From Chitinophagaceae bacterium PMP191F (GTDB lineage: Bacteria > Bacteroidota > Bacteroidia > Chitinophagales > Chitinophagaceae): a stretch of DNA of 64,000 bases. This document shows positions 1 to 8,254 of this stretch, piece after piece. The stretch is from positions 43,725 through 107,724 of the forward strand of contig LGYU01000018.1 in NCBI GenBank assembly GCA_001302245.1. The letters are read 5' to 3'. Both the position numbers and the translations under genes were made by a program. Numbering within the stretch: position 1 is the first letter of the stretch; every line of letters begins with the position of its first letter. The notes beneath the pieces were generated by a model that was not told where the DNA came from, made no database searches, and saw only the letters and a program-made list of their open reading frames with translations.

Positions 1-437
1 TCAGCGGTAAAGATCCTTCCAAAGTAGACCGTTCTGCTGCTTATGCAACACGTCATATTGCCAAAAACCTGGTAGCTGCCGGTGTATGTGATGAAGTACT
101 GGTACAGGTATCATACGCTATTGGCGTGGCAAAACCCATGGGATTGTACATCAATACCTATGGTACTGCAAAAGTTGACCTGAGCGACGGTGAGATCTCG
201 AAAATCGTTTCCGGTATCTTCGATCTGCGTCCTTACTTCATTGAGCAACGTTTGAAGCTGCGTAACCCCATTTACAGTGAAACAGCCGCTTACGGACACA
301 TGGGACGTAAATCTGAAGTAGTAGAGAAAACCTTTACTGCTCCCGATGGCAAAACAGTTACCAAAAAAGTAGAACTGTTTACCTGGGAAAAACTGGATTA
401 CGTAAGCAAAGTGAAAAAAGCTTTCGGTATCAAATAA
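1..437 (+). CDS. metK: S-adenosylmethionine synthetase, C-terminal part (5' end outside window)
   Basis: This is the last ~145 residues of methionine adenosyltransferase, which makes S-adenosylmethionine from ATP and methionine in the cytosol. The frame is open from base 3. It shows the family's C-terminal signatures: [17 protein letters not shown] near the left edge, the [10 protein letters not shown] stretch, then DLRP and the [15 protein letters not shown] region. The gene ends at a TAA and is followed at once by an intrinsic terminator. The start codon and N-terminal two thirds lie to the left of the window. Identification is secure from sequence alone. Confidence 0.96.
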   Translation, partial: SGKDPSKVDRSAAYATRHIAKNLVAAGVCDEVLVQVSYAIGVAKPMGLYINTYGTAKVDLSDGEISKIVSGIFDLRPYFIEQRLKLRNPIYSETAAYGHMGRKSEVVEKTFTAPDGKTVTKKVELFTWEKLDYVSKVKKAFGIK

Positions 438-458
438 GCAGAAACACTACCATAAGTA

Positions 459-491
459 AAAAGCCTCCTCTTAACCCGGGGAGGTTTTTTT
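459..491 (+). terminator. Intrinsic terminator after metK
   Basis: A GC-rich stem (GCCTCC paired with GGGAGG around a short loop) is followed by seven T residues, about 20 bases after the metK stop codon. Confidence 0.85.
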
Positions 492-700
492 GTTATGATG
501 AGTGGTCGGTGGTGAATAGTCAGTTGCTGATTGAAGGGTATCACGCAAAGGCGCAAAGGTTTCTTTGAACCACAAAGGCACGGAGCCACAAGGTGGCATA
601 AAATATCAGGATACGGTACTTCGTATTTCGTATTTTCTTTCCGACCTCCGGCTTCATCGTCCTTGCACCTTCATCCTTAAACTTTGATTACTTTCGGGCT
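492..700. repeat. Intergenic repeat tract between metK and the Nudix gene
   Basis: This non-coding stretch is a patchwork of short words: CGCAAAGGCGCAAAGG and ACCACAAAGGCACGGAG (about 543-590), then TTCGTATTTCGTATTTTC and CGACCTCCGGCTTC (about 623-657). Similar Cys/Tyr-neutral low-information words recur in other gaps of the window (4652-4898, 7300-7640, 50461-50710). No ORF here looks coding. It is probably a degenerate dispersed repeat. Confidence 0.45.
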
Positions 701-1264
701 ATGAATGAGCAACACAACCCCTGGCAGGTACTGGGTGCTACAGAAAAATACAATAACAACTGGATACAGGTTACGGAATATGATGTGATCAATCCTTCAG
801 GTGGTAAAGGAATCTATGGAAAGGTACATTTTAAAAATCTGGCGATAGGCGTGTTGCCGCTTGACGATGAACTTAATACCTACCTGGTAGGGCAGTACCG
901 TTTTCCTCTGAACCAGTATAGCTGGGAAATGCCGGAAGGCGGGGGAGCGATAGGGGTAGAACCGGTAGAGTCGGCCAAAAGAGAATTGCTGGAAGAAACG
1001 GGACTGGTGGCTGCTGAATGGACACCTATTGTAAGCATGCATTTATCCAATTCGGTTTCTGATGAATATTCGCTGATCTTCCTGGCCAGGAAACTGGAAC
1101 AGCGGGAAGCAGAACCCGAAGAAACAGAACAATTACAGATACGCAAGCTGCCTTTTGAAGAGGCCTACCGCATGGTAGAAGCCGGCATCATTACAGATGC
1201 TATGACCGTGGCAGCAATTTATAAAGTAAAACTGATGTTGACAGATGGCAGGATTTCATCATAA
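701..1264 (+). CDS. Nudix hydrolase (ADP-ribose pyrophosphatase-like)
   Basis: A 187-residue cytosolic Nudix hydrolase, the size of the ADP-ribose pyrophosphatase group that cleaves nucleoside diphosphates linked to another moiety. The Nudix box lies at about residues 86-109. The core RELLEETGL is intact and supplies the metal-binding glutamates. The upstream Glu of the GX5EX7REUXEEXGU consensus is displaced by one residue (GGGAIGVEP). The end of the gene overlaps the start of the RlmB-type methyltransferase by 20 bases, so the two are co-transcribed. A near-consensus -7 element (TACTTTCG) lies just before the ATG. The substrate cannot be read from the sequence. Confidence 0.88.
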   Translation: MNEQHNPWQVLGATEKYNNNWIQVTEYDVINPSGGKGIYGKVHFKNLAIGVLPLDDELNTYLVGQYRFPLNQYSWEMPEGGGAIGVEPVESAKRELLEETGLVAAEWTPIVSMHLSNSVSDEYSLIFLARKLEQREAEPEETEQLQIRKLPFEEAYRMVEAGIITDAMTVAAIYKVKLMLTDGRISS

Positions 1265-2012
1265 AAAACCAGCAGTAAAAAAGTCTTCGCTGATTGTTGG
1301 GCGCAAGCCGGTGCTGGAAGCATTGCAGACAGGCAAGCAGATAGAACGTATTTATATGCTTACTACTGCAGTAGGCGAAAGCATACAGGAGATCAGGGAA
1401 CTGGCGCTTCGTAATAATGTACCGATCAATAAGGTGCCGGCGCCCAAGCTCAATGCGCTCAGTAATGCCAACCACCAGGGATGCATTGCCATCGCAGCAT
1501 CTGTACAGTATTACAATTTGCAGGAAGTGATCTCTTTCATCACCGATAAAGGTGAAACACCATTATTTGTAATACTCGATGGTGTAACCGATGTACGCAA
1601 TATTGGCGCCATTGCCCGTACTGCACTGTGTTGTGGAGCACAGGCACTGATCATTCCCGATAAAGGAGTAGGCGCATTGAACGAAGATGCGGTGAAAACC
1701 TCTGCCGGTGCGCTGGAACGCATTCTGGTATGTCGTGTACGCAGCCTGATGCAGGCGGTAGACGAACTGCATCTGAATGGTATTAAGGTATTTGCCAGTG
1801 AAATGACGGCAGCAACCAATGTACAGGAGCTGCAGTTTAAAGAGCCTTGCTGTATAGTGATGGGAGGGGAAGAGAACGGCGTATACCCCGCATTGATGAA
1901 GATCTGCGATGAGAAATTTAAGATACCCATGCCCGGTAAATTTGAATCGCTTAACGTATCGGTAGCAGCCGGTATGATTTTATATGAGGCCATGCAACAG
2001 CGTATGCGGTAA
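1245..2012 (+). CDS. rlmB: SpoU/TrmH-family 23S rRNA 2'-O-methyltransferase (RlmB-like)
   Basis: A 255-residue SAM-dependent RNA 2'-O-ribose methyltransferase of the SPOUT class, most like RlmB, which methylates G2251 of 23S rRNA. The N-terminal substrate-binding domain begins with VGRKPVLEAL, typical of RlmB. The three catalytic motifs are present: NIGAIARTA (motif 1, Asn and Arg), IVMGGEENGV (motif 2) and LNVSVAAGMILYE (motif 3). The ATG lies inside the end of the Nudix gene in another frame, giving a 20-base overlap and probable translational coupling. RlmB versus another TrmH-group enzyme is inferred from the N-terminal domain and length. Confidence 0.9.
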   Translation: MAGFHHKKPAVKKSSLIVGRKPVLEALQTGKQIERIYMLTTAVGESIQEIRELALRNNVPINKVPAPKLNALSNANHQGCIAIAASVQYYNLQEVISFITDKGETPLFVILDGVTDVRNIGAIARTALCCGAQALIIPDKGVGALNEDAVKTSAGALERILVCRVRSLMQAVDELHLNGIKVFASEMTAATNVQELQFKEPCCIVMGGEENGVYPALMKICDEKFKIPMPGKFESLNVSVAAGMILYEAMQQRMR

Positions 2013-2079
2013 TGTTGTCAGGCAGGAAAGTCCCGTGTTGAAACGGGATGTTATTAATTAACCAATAACCCTGCTTATT

Positions 2080-2697
2080 ATGCGTACAATCTTTACAGTA
2101 TTCATATTGTTGTTTATTTTTATCTGTTCTGCTTCCGCACAGGTCAGTTTTGGTGTAAAGGCCGGTATAAATGTGTCGAAGATGCATTATGACGACCTTA
2201 CGGTGGATTTTAAAAATCTCACCGGTCTGCAGGCTGGCGTGCTGGCGCAGATAAAGTTTTCTGACAAACTTGTATTAAGGCCTGAATTACTGTATTCTTC
2301 CAAAGGATATAAGCTGGAAAAATCTGAAACTCTGCCTATTGGACTAACAAACCGCCTCAATTACATAGCCTTGCCCGTACTGGCGGGTTATTCGCCGGTA
2401 AAAGGTTTACAGGTACTGGCTGGTCCTGAATTGGCTTTCCTGGTTGCTGCTCACGCAAAAACAAATAATGGCTCTGAGAATGTCAGGGATACGTATAAAA
2501 AATTTGACATAGGAATTGCCGGAGGCATTGCCTATACTTTTTTTAAAGGTCTGGGAGCAGAGGTGCGTTACACCCATGGCCTGGTAAAGAATACAGAATA
2601 TGAGCTGAAAGACCGGTCTGGTATGGTGATCAGCAATTACAAAAGTGGCCTTAACCGTAGTTTCCAGGCAGGTCTATTTTACCTGTTGGGTAAATAA
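2080..2697 (+). CDS. Outer-membrane beta-barrel protein (PorT-like porin family)
   Basis: A 205-residue protein with a clear signal peptide (hydrophobic core, cleavage probably after SASA, residue 20). After it come alternating hydrophobic strands starting VSFGVKAGINVSKMHYDDL, the usual start of the Bacteroidota 'outer membrane beta-barrel protein' family (PF13568-type). The C-terminal strand FQAGLFYLLGK fits a barrel end. It stands alone, 67 bases after the methyltransferase gene. Members are very diverse, so no substrate can be assigned. Confidence 0.85.
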   Translation: MRTIFTVFILLFIFICSASAQVSFGVKAGINVSKMHYDDLTVDFKNLTGLQAGVLAQIKFSDKLVLRPELLYSSKGYKLEKSETLPIGLTNRLNYIALPVLAGYSPVKGLQVLAGPELAFLVAAHAKTNNGSENVRDTYKKFDIGIAGGIAYTFFKGLGAEVRYTHGLVKNTEYELKDRSGMVISNYKSGLNRSFQAGLFYLLGK

Positions 2698-2718
2698 CAG
2701 GCAAATATGTTTTACCAG

Positions 2719-3336
2719 TTACTCTTTCAGTAATTTTTTGATATCTGTGATCAGTTGGTCTACTTTTTTAGCGTCTGTGGCGTCGTAAAAGCCGCGGATA
2801 CGGCGTTGTTTATCCAGGAGCGCTACAAATTCGGTATGAATAAAATCTTCATCAATGCTGCTGGCAGAACTGTCTGCTACTGCCAGCAGATAATCTTCAC
2901 GTGCTGCCTTATACAAAGCATATTTATCACCGGTTAAAAATTCCCATTGAGGTGTGTGGGCCTTAAAGCGGGTGGCATAGGCTGCCATTACCGGTACAGA
3001 ATCTTTTTCAGGATTTACAGTGTGTGAAAGGATGGCAAAATCTGTTCTGTCCTTATACTGCTCATATACCTTTGTCAGGTTTTTGTTCATAACCGGGCAA
3101 ATGCCGGGGCAGGTAGTAAAAAAGTATTCGGCAACGGTCACTTTGCCATTTACGTCATTCAGGGTAATGGTTTTACTATCCTGGTCTACAAAAGAAAAAG
3201 GGCCGGCTGTGTGTCCGGGCTCACCCAATACAGGCAATGAATTTTTTTTCATGATCAGGTTGCCTGCCAGTAATGCAGCCCCTGCAATAGTAATAACAAC
3301 CACTCCGATGGTAATGATACCAGATATACGTGTCAT
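2719..3336 (-). CDS. SCO1/SenC-family copper chaperone
   Basis: A membrane-anchored thioredoxin-fold protein of the SCO family, which delivers copper to or reduces the CuA site of cytochrome oxidase. A single N-terminal membrane helix follows MTRISG. The metal/redox motif CPGICP (Cys-x3-Cys) is preceded by FFTT, and the conserved distal His lies in ILSHTVNPEKD. I chose the ATG at 3336 because it starts directly at the membrane anchor; in-frame starts at 3390 (ATG) and 3411 (GTG) would add 18-25 residues. It lies downstream of the small Cys-rich protein at 3424-3810 on the same strand, which suggests a shared copper-related job. Confidence 0.9.
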   Translation of the reverse strand: MTRISGIITIGVVVITIAGAALLAGNLIMKKNSLPVLGEPGHTAGPFSFVDQDSKTITLNDVNGKVTVAEYFFTTCPGICPVMNKNLTKVYEQYKDRTDFAILSHTVNPEKDSVPVMAAYATRFKAHTPQWEFLTGDKYALYKAAREDYLLAVADSSASSIDEDFIHTEFVALLDKQRRIRGFYDATDAKKVDQLITDIKKLLKE

Positions 3337-3423
3337 AATATTTTGAAAAAGATGTTTAAATAAATCCTGTAAACAAAAGCCTGCGGCCATAGTTACAGCA
3401 ACCAGTAACACGGGATATTATGA

Positions 3424-3810
3424 TCAGCAGCAGGCGGGTGGATGAAAAATGCGGGAGGTGAATCCTGCAGAGGCATAAATATGGTGTAAAGCATGTACCG
3501 GTAACGGTTCCTGCATTACCGGGAAATGCTGAAATGTGCAGGGAGGTTCAAAAAAATCTATGCCTGCCTGGAAGGTATTGACAGACTGGTTTTGGGAAGT
3601 ACCCGTTTCGTGAGCTTTGGCCAGTTCTTTATCCAGGTAACAACGCCCGAAGCAACGTAGCTGCGGTTTATCCCTGTTATTACACAAAGTGCCGGCAATC
3701 CAGTCTTTATTCAGTGCATAATCTATACAGAATACAGGCACAGACAGCATCTTCACAGCCATTATGATCACCAGGTACAGCGCCGCTATATGTTGTATGC
3801 TTTTGGACAT
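3424..3810 (-). CDS. Small Cys/His-rich protein, SCO-associated (unknown function)
   Basis: A 128-residue protein with an N-terminal hydrophobic segment (residues 8-30). It then has LCNNRDKPQLRCFGRCYLDKEL, with Cys43, Cys53 and Cys57, a spacing I recognise from short uncharacterised Bacteroidota proteins. A His-rich stretch (HALHH) follows, and the protein ends HPPACC. It precedes the SCO gene on the same strand. Cys, His and neighbourhood all point to metal (copper) binding in the periplasm, but this is inference. I know no named function. Confidence 0.7.
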   Translation of the reverse strand: MSKSIQHIAALYLVIIMAVKMLSVPVFCIDYALNKDWIAGTLCNNRDKPQLRCFGRCYLDKELAKAHETGTSQNQSVNTFQAGIDFFEPPCTFQHFPVMQEPLPVHALHHIYASAGFTSRIFHPPACC

Positions 3811-4177
3811 TGCTGCGCAAAGGTACGCTGCAGATCTGTTTACACATCATATTCACCGGTTTTTACTTCCCTGTTAGCTCGTCCCCCGTTTTCCGTATCC
3901 TGATGAAAACTTGCATCAGGTATGCTGACCAATCCGGCTGTAGGCTATCTTTTAAGTTCGGCCTGGTTACGTGAATAGCTTCTTGTAGCATTCTGTTCTT
4001 TTTTATCATAAAATCATTGAACAGACTTCTTTTCTGGTCTGTCATTAACTGGTTGCAGTGAATCAAGCTGTATCCTTTTTTGTTTACCTGTTATCGTTTG
4101 CTTAACAAGCGTACAATACAGTTTTATATTATCATATTTAGTAGCTTTAATAAACCGTAAACAAAATCACTGACAAT
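3811..4177. other. Gap between the Cys-rich gene and dps: divergent promoter region
   Basis: About 370 bases lie between divergently read genes. The stretch before dps is AT-rich (4120-4160), as expected for a promoter, but I find no exact TAnnTTTG element. One reverse-strand frame (3863-4066) is open for 67 codons, with no recognisable domain and poor amino-acid make-up. I do not call it a gene. Confidence 0.4.
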
Positions 4178-4651
4178 ATGAATGCGAACATTGGTATTAC
4201 TGCAGAGAATACGCAGGAAGTAGCCACGATTTTATCGAAGGTACTGGCAGATGAGTATGTGTTGTATACCAAAACACGTAATGCTCACTGGAACGTTGAA
4301 GGCCCCGATTTTTACAGTAAACATATTTTCTTTGAAAAACAATTTGGTGAGTTGGATGAGTTTATTGACAATGTAGCAGAACGTATCCGTTCCATCGGGC
4401 ATTATACACCTGCAACCCTGCAATCCTTTTTAGCATTAACACATTTAACGGAAGCCAATCGTGCACCGAACGATAGTGTAGGGTTCATTAAAGAATTGCT
4501 GGCAGATCATGAAAGCATCATTATCTACCTGCGCGAAAATATCAATAAGATTGCCAATGACCTGGGCGATGTTGGTACCAGTGACTTTTTAACCGGTTTG
4601 CTGGAAGACCACGAAAAAATGGCCTGGTTCTTACGCGGACATTTGCGTTAA
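4178..4651 (+). CDS. dps: Dps-family DNA-protection / ferritin-like protein
   Basis: A 157-residue Dps protein, which forms a 12-subunit cage that oxidises and stores iron and shields DNA during starvation and peroxide stress. The ferroxidase site is intact: the first His lies in NAHWNVEGPDF and the second His, Asp and Glu in HIFFEKQFGELDEFIDNVAERIRSIG. Length is typical. The gene is monocistronic, with an AT-rich upstream region and a repeat tract downstream. I see no Lys-rich N-terminal tail, so direct DNA binding is uncertain. Confidence 0.94.
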   Translation: MNANIGITAENTQEVATILSKVLADEYVLYTKTRNAHWNVEGPDFYSKHIFFEKQFGELDEFIDNVAERIRSIGHYTPATLQSFLALTHLTEANRAPNDSVGFIKELLADHESIIIYLRENINKIANDLGDVGTSDFLTGLLEDHEKMAWFLRGHLR

Positions 4652-4898
4652 GGGGTTATAAGTTTTAAGTTAATACAGGGCTGAATGCTTAACGCGGAAC
4701 GCTCAACGCTGAATACAGCGGCGAGTACTGAGCCGATAGCCAATACAAGATGTTGGCTGTCAGGCTTTAGCTATTTGCGAATGCAGGAGGATAGGTTGTA
4801 AGTTGAATACAGCTTATGTCTAGCATCTTTGCGTGCATATTTCTTCCGGTTTTCCCGGCCAGGCAAAATAGCACATTCTCCAATTTTCAAATTCACTA
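4652..4898. repeat. Composite intergenic repeat tract (copy 2)
   Basis: Non-coding. It contains word-like low-information segments (AACGCGGAACGCTCAACGCTG at about 4698-4717, TTAGCTATTTGCGAATGCAGG near 4770-4790, TTCTTCCGGTTTTCC near 4840). It ends with the core GCACATTCTCCAATTTTCAAATT at about 4871-4893. The same core recurs at 7511, at 50486 on the other strand, and at 55122. The tract abuts the fecR stop codon. Confidence 0.55.
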
Positions 4899-6101
4899 TT
4901 ATTTCGAAATCACCACTTCTGTCATGTCATCGTTCTGCCTGATCTCATAGTGAAAAGCCTTTTCTTCCATGCTCAGGATATTCATAAATTGATCCACAGG
5001 TACATTCCTGCTGATCTTTTGGAATACGATCCCTTTTGCATCAACATGATCTTTGAAGGTGGCTTTGATATTATACCAGCTTTCCGCTTCTGCCATAATG
5101 GATCTTAGATTGTCATTTTCAAAAAAGAATTCTCCCGTTTTCCATGCCAGCAGGTTGCTGGTATTGACATTGCTGATCACCGATATGCTTTTGTTGGGGT
5201 GAACAACGGCCTGCTGGCCAGGGTGCAGCAATACCTTGCTGCACCCTGTTGAAATTTCCAATGCACCTTTGATCAGGGTAGCTTTGTTAAGTGTATCCCT
5301 GTTGTAAGCCCTGATAGTGAATATTGTGCCCAGCACTTTATACCGGATGCCATTGCCGGAAACAATGAAAGGGTTTGACGGGTCATGCCAGATATTAAAA
5401 CAGGCTTCTCCTTTTTCCAGCACAACTTCCCTGTTCCTGCTGCTGAACGTGCTCGGAAAACTGATACTGGTCTCCGCATTCAGATCCACCACACTGCCAT
5501 CCGGAAGTTTCAGGCTGAACATGCTGCCTCTTGGTACCAACAGTTGATTATACAGGGGGGCTTCGTAACTGGTTGCTCCTGCTGTTCTTTCAACGCTCAG
5601 CACGGAAGAATCCTGCTTCACAATCCTTGTATTTCCCTGCTGGATAACATAGCCTGCCGGCAGGGTTTCCAAAGAGATCACTTCATTATTTGCAAGTACC
5701 AATGTGGCTTTGTGAACTGCAGCAGTAATATCCGGTTGGGGGTGTTTACCAGACAGGAGCAATGAGTAAAATACAATGTTGATCATTATAATGGCAGAAG
5801 CTACAATACTTATAATCTTGATAGCCATTGGCCAGATACGCCTGGATGTTTCAGGCCTGCTGTCCAGTTGCAGGCAATCAGCATACTCATTCTGAAACTG
5901 TTGCCACTTTTTATCAACGTCCAACTGATAGGCTGCCCATCGTAATAACATATCACGGTTTACAGCCAGTTCATTCAGTTCGGGCGTTTTTTTAATAAAC
6001 TCCTCAAAAGTGCTTTGCTCTTCGGAACTCAACGGTATGTCAGAGGAAAGATTGCAAATAGCAGATATAAGAACGACAGAGTTGAGTGATTTTGTTTCCA
6101 T
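4899..6101 (-). CDS. FecR-family anti-sigma factor
   Basis: A 400-residue membrane anti-sigma factor that pairs with the ECF sigma factor just upstream. Residues 1-90 form the cytoplasmic sigma-binding part, residues 92-116 a single membrane helix, about 180-280 the periplasmic FecR domain (VPRGSMFSLKLPDG, VVLEKGEACF), and about 315-398 a C-terminal DUF4974 domain (AWKTGEFFFENDNL). In this family the periplasmic part senses a TonB-dependent transporter and releases the sigma factor. The gene begins 39 bases after the sigma gene. No SusC-type receptor adjoins the pair, so its partner is elsewhere. Confidence 0.93.
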   Translation of the reverse strand: METKSLNSVVLISAICNLSSDIPLSSEEQSTFEEFIKKTPELNELAVNRDMLLRWAAYQLDVDKKWQQFQNEYADCLQLDSRPETSRRIWPMAIKIISIVASAIIMINIVFYSLLLSGKHPQPDITAAVHKATLVLANNEVISLETLPAGYVIQQGNTRIVKQDSSVLSVERTAGATSYEAPLYNQLLVPRGSMFSLKLPDGSVVDLNAETSISFPSTFSSRNREVVLEKGEACFNIWHDPSNPFIVSGNGIRYKVLGTIFTIRAYNRDTLNKATLIKGALEISTGCSKVLLHPGQQAVVHPNKSISVISNVNTSNLLAWKTGEFFFENDNLRSIMAEAESWYNIKATFKDHVDAKGIVFQKISRNVPVDQFMNILSMEEKAFHYEIRQNDDMTEVVISK

Positions 6102-6140
6102 AACGACTTTTTTGTGTGAAGTCCTGAAGATGAATAATAG

Positions 6141-6782
6141 CTATACCAGCAAATACTTAATAATATAGCTGATACAGGATAATACCAGTAGTACAAGGGG
6201 AAACAGGATGTTGTCAATGTCATGTTTTGCCCTGGGATTGTTATTCAGCACATTCAGTAAAGTTTTCAGCGCCCTGAATTTCTGTACGCTTACCGTGTTA
6301 ACGGAAGTATTCAGTTTCTGGGCAATGTCGTTGATGCTCATATTTTGTTCAAACTTCATGTACAGGATACGTCTTTGTTGTTGTGACAGCGAGTCCATAA
6401 GTTTTCCGATCAGGGAATGCAATTCGTTTTCAAAAACCTGTTTGATCACCATCGACTCGTATTTTTCTTTGATTAAGAAATATCCGTACCGTGTTGTCTG
6501 CCACCGCTGGTTCAGGTGAAGACTGCGTAAAAAAGCCTGTCTTGCCTTTAAATAAAGAAAAGGTTTGATGCTTCCTTTCTCGCGAACCTGGTGCCGTTCT
6601 TTCCATGCGGTAATGAATGTTTCCTGTGCAAGGTCTTCGGCATCCATTTTAGCGCCGGTGAATTTTTCCAGGAAAATGATAATGGCTGCAATGTTTTCTT
6701 TATAAACCTGCTCAAGAGCATCAGTGTGTCCTTTTTTGAATGCGTCAATAAGATCAAATTCATTAGTGTATTTGATTTTCAT
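6141..6782 (-). CDS. ECF RNA polymerase sigma-70 factor with hydrophobic C-terminal tail
   Basis: A 213-residue ECF sigma factor of the Bacteroidota FecI-like type. Region 2 covers about residues 20-85 (DAEDLAQETFITAWKER), and region 4 about 125-185 (LSQQQRRILYMKFEQNMS, then INDIAQKLNTSVNTVSVQKF, a helix-turn-helix). I chose the ATG at 6782 because the protein starts there at MKIKYTNEFDLI, directly before region 2. The last ~22 residues (ILFPLVLLVLSCISYIIKY and on) form a strong membrane-type helix, which is unusual for a sigma factor. It is co-transcribed with the FecR gene that follows. Confidence 0.92.
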   Translation of the reverse strand: MKIKYTNEFDLIDAFKKGHTDALEQVYKENIAAIIIFLEKFTGAKMDAEDLAQETFITAWKERHQVREKGSIKPFLYLKARQAFLRSLHLNQRWQTTRYGYFLIKEKYESMVIKQVFENELHSLIGKLMDSLSQQQRRILYMKFEQNMSINDIAQKLNTSVNTVSVQKFRALKTLLNVLNNNPRAKHDIDNILFPLVLLVLSCISYIIKYLLV

Positions 6783-7867
6783 AAATGTAGAGTGGTTATC
6801 AGTCCCGTGAATAAGTTGCTGTGCATGTGACCGCATACGGTTTAAGGGAGTACTCTTGTTGTCCGGACAACAAGAGCATATCCATGCCGACAAAAACTGT
6901 ACATGGCCACCTTCTTTGAAGTAGCGCTACAATCAGTCCAGGGTAAGTATCTGCGCAGGGTGCAAGGTAGATGCGGTATTACCCGTATGCCTAACGGCTG
7001 TGAGACACGAATACTGTCTCCGGTTATAAGGTAGTTACCGTGTATACCATTGTCACGTATGTATGATCTGGAAAATGTTATTTTCTTAACAAATGGAAGT
7101 GTCTTTTTTTATCAGTATCAGTGTTGTATGTACGCTTTTGAGCAAAAGAATGCGGGCATGTTAGTGTCCGTCGTACATAAACTGGTTTTTGAGCAGGATA
7201 TGGCCCGTACTATCTGCAATGGCCTGTGCATGGCTTATAAACAATGAAAGTGTTGGACGTAACGAACCCGATATGATATATTTTTATTGATAATGCGCAA
7301 GTGGCTGGATGTGAGGGTTGGTTGGGTTGTAAGTTACAGCTACGGGCCATGAGCTTCGAGCGATGAGCTGATACAAGGCCTTAGCTATTGGGTTTTAGCT
7401 GTTAGCGAATACAGGGTTGCGTCATGGTAGCTTTGTGTGCTTCTTTCTCTCGGACTGTTCGACTTCCGGTTTTCCGGACTTTTTTCAACCATCAAGCGAT
7501 TTTCAAATTAGCACATTCTCAAATTTTCAAATCCCCTGCCGTTTATGCCGGAAATGCCGCTTTTGCACTCCTTATACCTTGAACCTTGTCTCTTTTACCT
7601 TATCCTTCTCCCTGTCTTCCTGCATCTTTCCTGCGGTTTAAAGCGTACAAACTAAGGGTTTCAGCTATTCGGCAGCAATAAAAGGATAAAAGTATGGGGA
7701 AGCGAGGATGGAAGTATCATATTCAGATGCGGGAATTGTAATCAGTGGTGATACTTTTAAATTCTGTTAAACATTATGAACATCCCTCTTGTATAACAAC
7801 ATTTTAATTATACTGAGTACCAGTTAGTAACAATTTGTAGCTGCTATTCTTTTCAAAAGTATACTAT
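6783..7867. other. Long non-coding gap (~1.1 kb)
   Basis: No convincing gene on either strand. The part near 6783-7050 is the sigma-gene upstream region. About 7300-7640 is a composite repeat tract, listed separately. The only longer frames (for example 7050-7247) lack an in-frame ATG at their start and have no family signature. The stretch 7641-7867 is AT-rich and precedes a possible 59-codon gene. Confidence 0.5.
7300..7640. repeat. Composite intergenic repeat tract (copy 3)
   Basis: Non-coding mosaic. It has GTTGTAAGTTACAGC near 7326, GGCCTTAGCTATTGGG near 7377, CTTCCGGTTTTCCGGAC near 7464, the core GCACATTCTCAAATTTTCAAAT at 7511-7532, and CCTTGAACCTTGTCTC near 7577. The order of modules resembles copy 2 (4652-4898), with TTAGCTATT, then CTTCCGGTTTTCC, then GCACATTCTC. 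Confidence 0.55.
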
Positions 7868-8047
7868 ATGCTTACTGATAATATGAATACGGAAGATAAA
7901 TATACTGCGGGAATGGATACATTACTATTGCCGGCTTTTATGCAGCGTGGAGATATTACTACAATAAAAGAATGGATTACAGCTAAACATGATTGGCCTG
8001 AGTTGCAAGAAGGTAAGCAGTGTACCCTTATTGTGCAAGAAATATAG
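7868..8047 (+). CDS. Possible small protein, 59 residues
   Basis: An ATG at 7868 opens 59 codons ending in TAG. The peptide begins MLTDNMNTEDKYTAGMDTLL and continues with PAFMQRGDITTIKEWITAKH and a charged, soluble-looking end. Its composition is balanced, unlike the noise frames around it. It has no signal peptide and no double-glycine leader. It lies 207 bases before the peptide-export genes on the same strand, so it could belong to that locus. I recognise no family. A second ATG at 7883 could be the true start. Confidence 0.4.
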   Translation: MLTDNMNTEDKYTAGMDTLLLPAFMQRGDITTIKEWITAKHDWPELQEGKQCTLIVQEI

Positions 8048-8118
8048 TCTATACGGTTAAAATATTTATTTGCATTATAAAACAAACATTTTCTCTCTTA
8101 ATTTCGTGCGCAGTCACT

Positions 8119-8126
8119 TATATTTG
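8119..8126 (+). promoter_or_regulatory. Candidate -7 element (TATATTTG) before the export operon
   Basis: An exact match to the Bacteroidota -7 consensus TAnnTTTG, about 130 bases before the adaptor gene. The -33 TTG is not obvious at the expected distance, so this rests on the -7 box only. Confidence 0.35.
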
Positions 8127-8254
8127 TCACATACTCAGAGACGCAGATATTTCCGGAATGCACAAGGAATATTAACCCACATCAGTAATCAATCCACACT
8201 TCATTTCCTCTATTAATTATTACACAACAGTTGTAAATTAAAAGCATTTGTACT

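Noticed and set aside
3863..4066. 67-codon reverse frame between the Cys-rich gene and dps
   Set aside because: No domain, signal or membrane pattern, and it occupies the divergent promoter region.
4899..6782. FecR/sigma pair as regulator of the polysaccharide locus
   Set aside because: It lies more than 10 kb away, and both SusC proteins lack the STN domain needed for this kind of signalling.
7050..7247. 65-codon forward frame in the long gap before the export locus
   Set aside because: It opens at a TTG, has an atypical Cys/Phe/Tyr-rich composition and no family resemblance.
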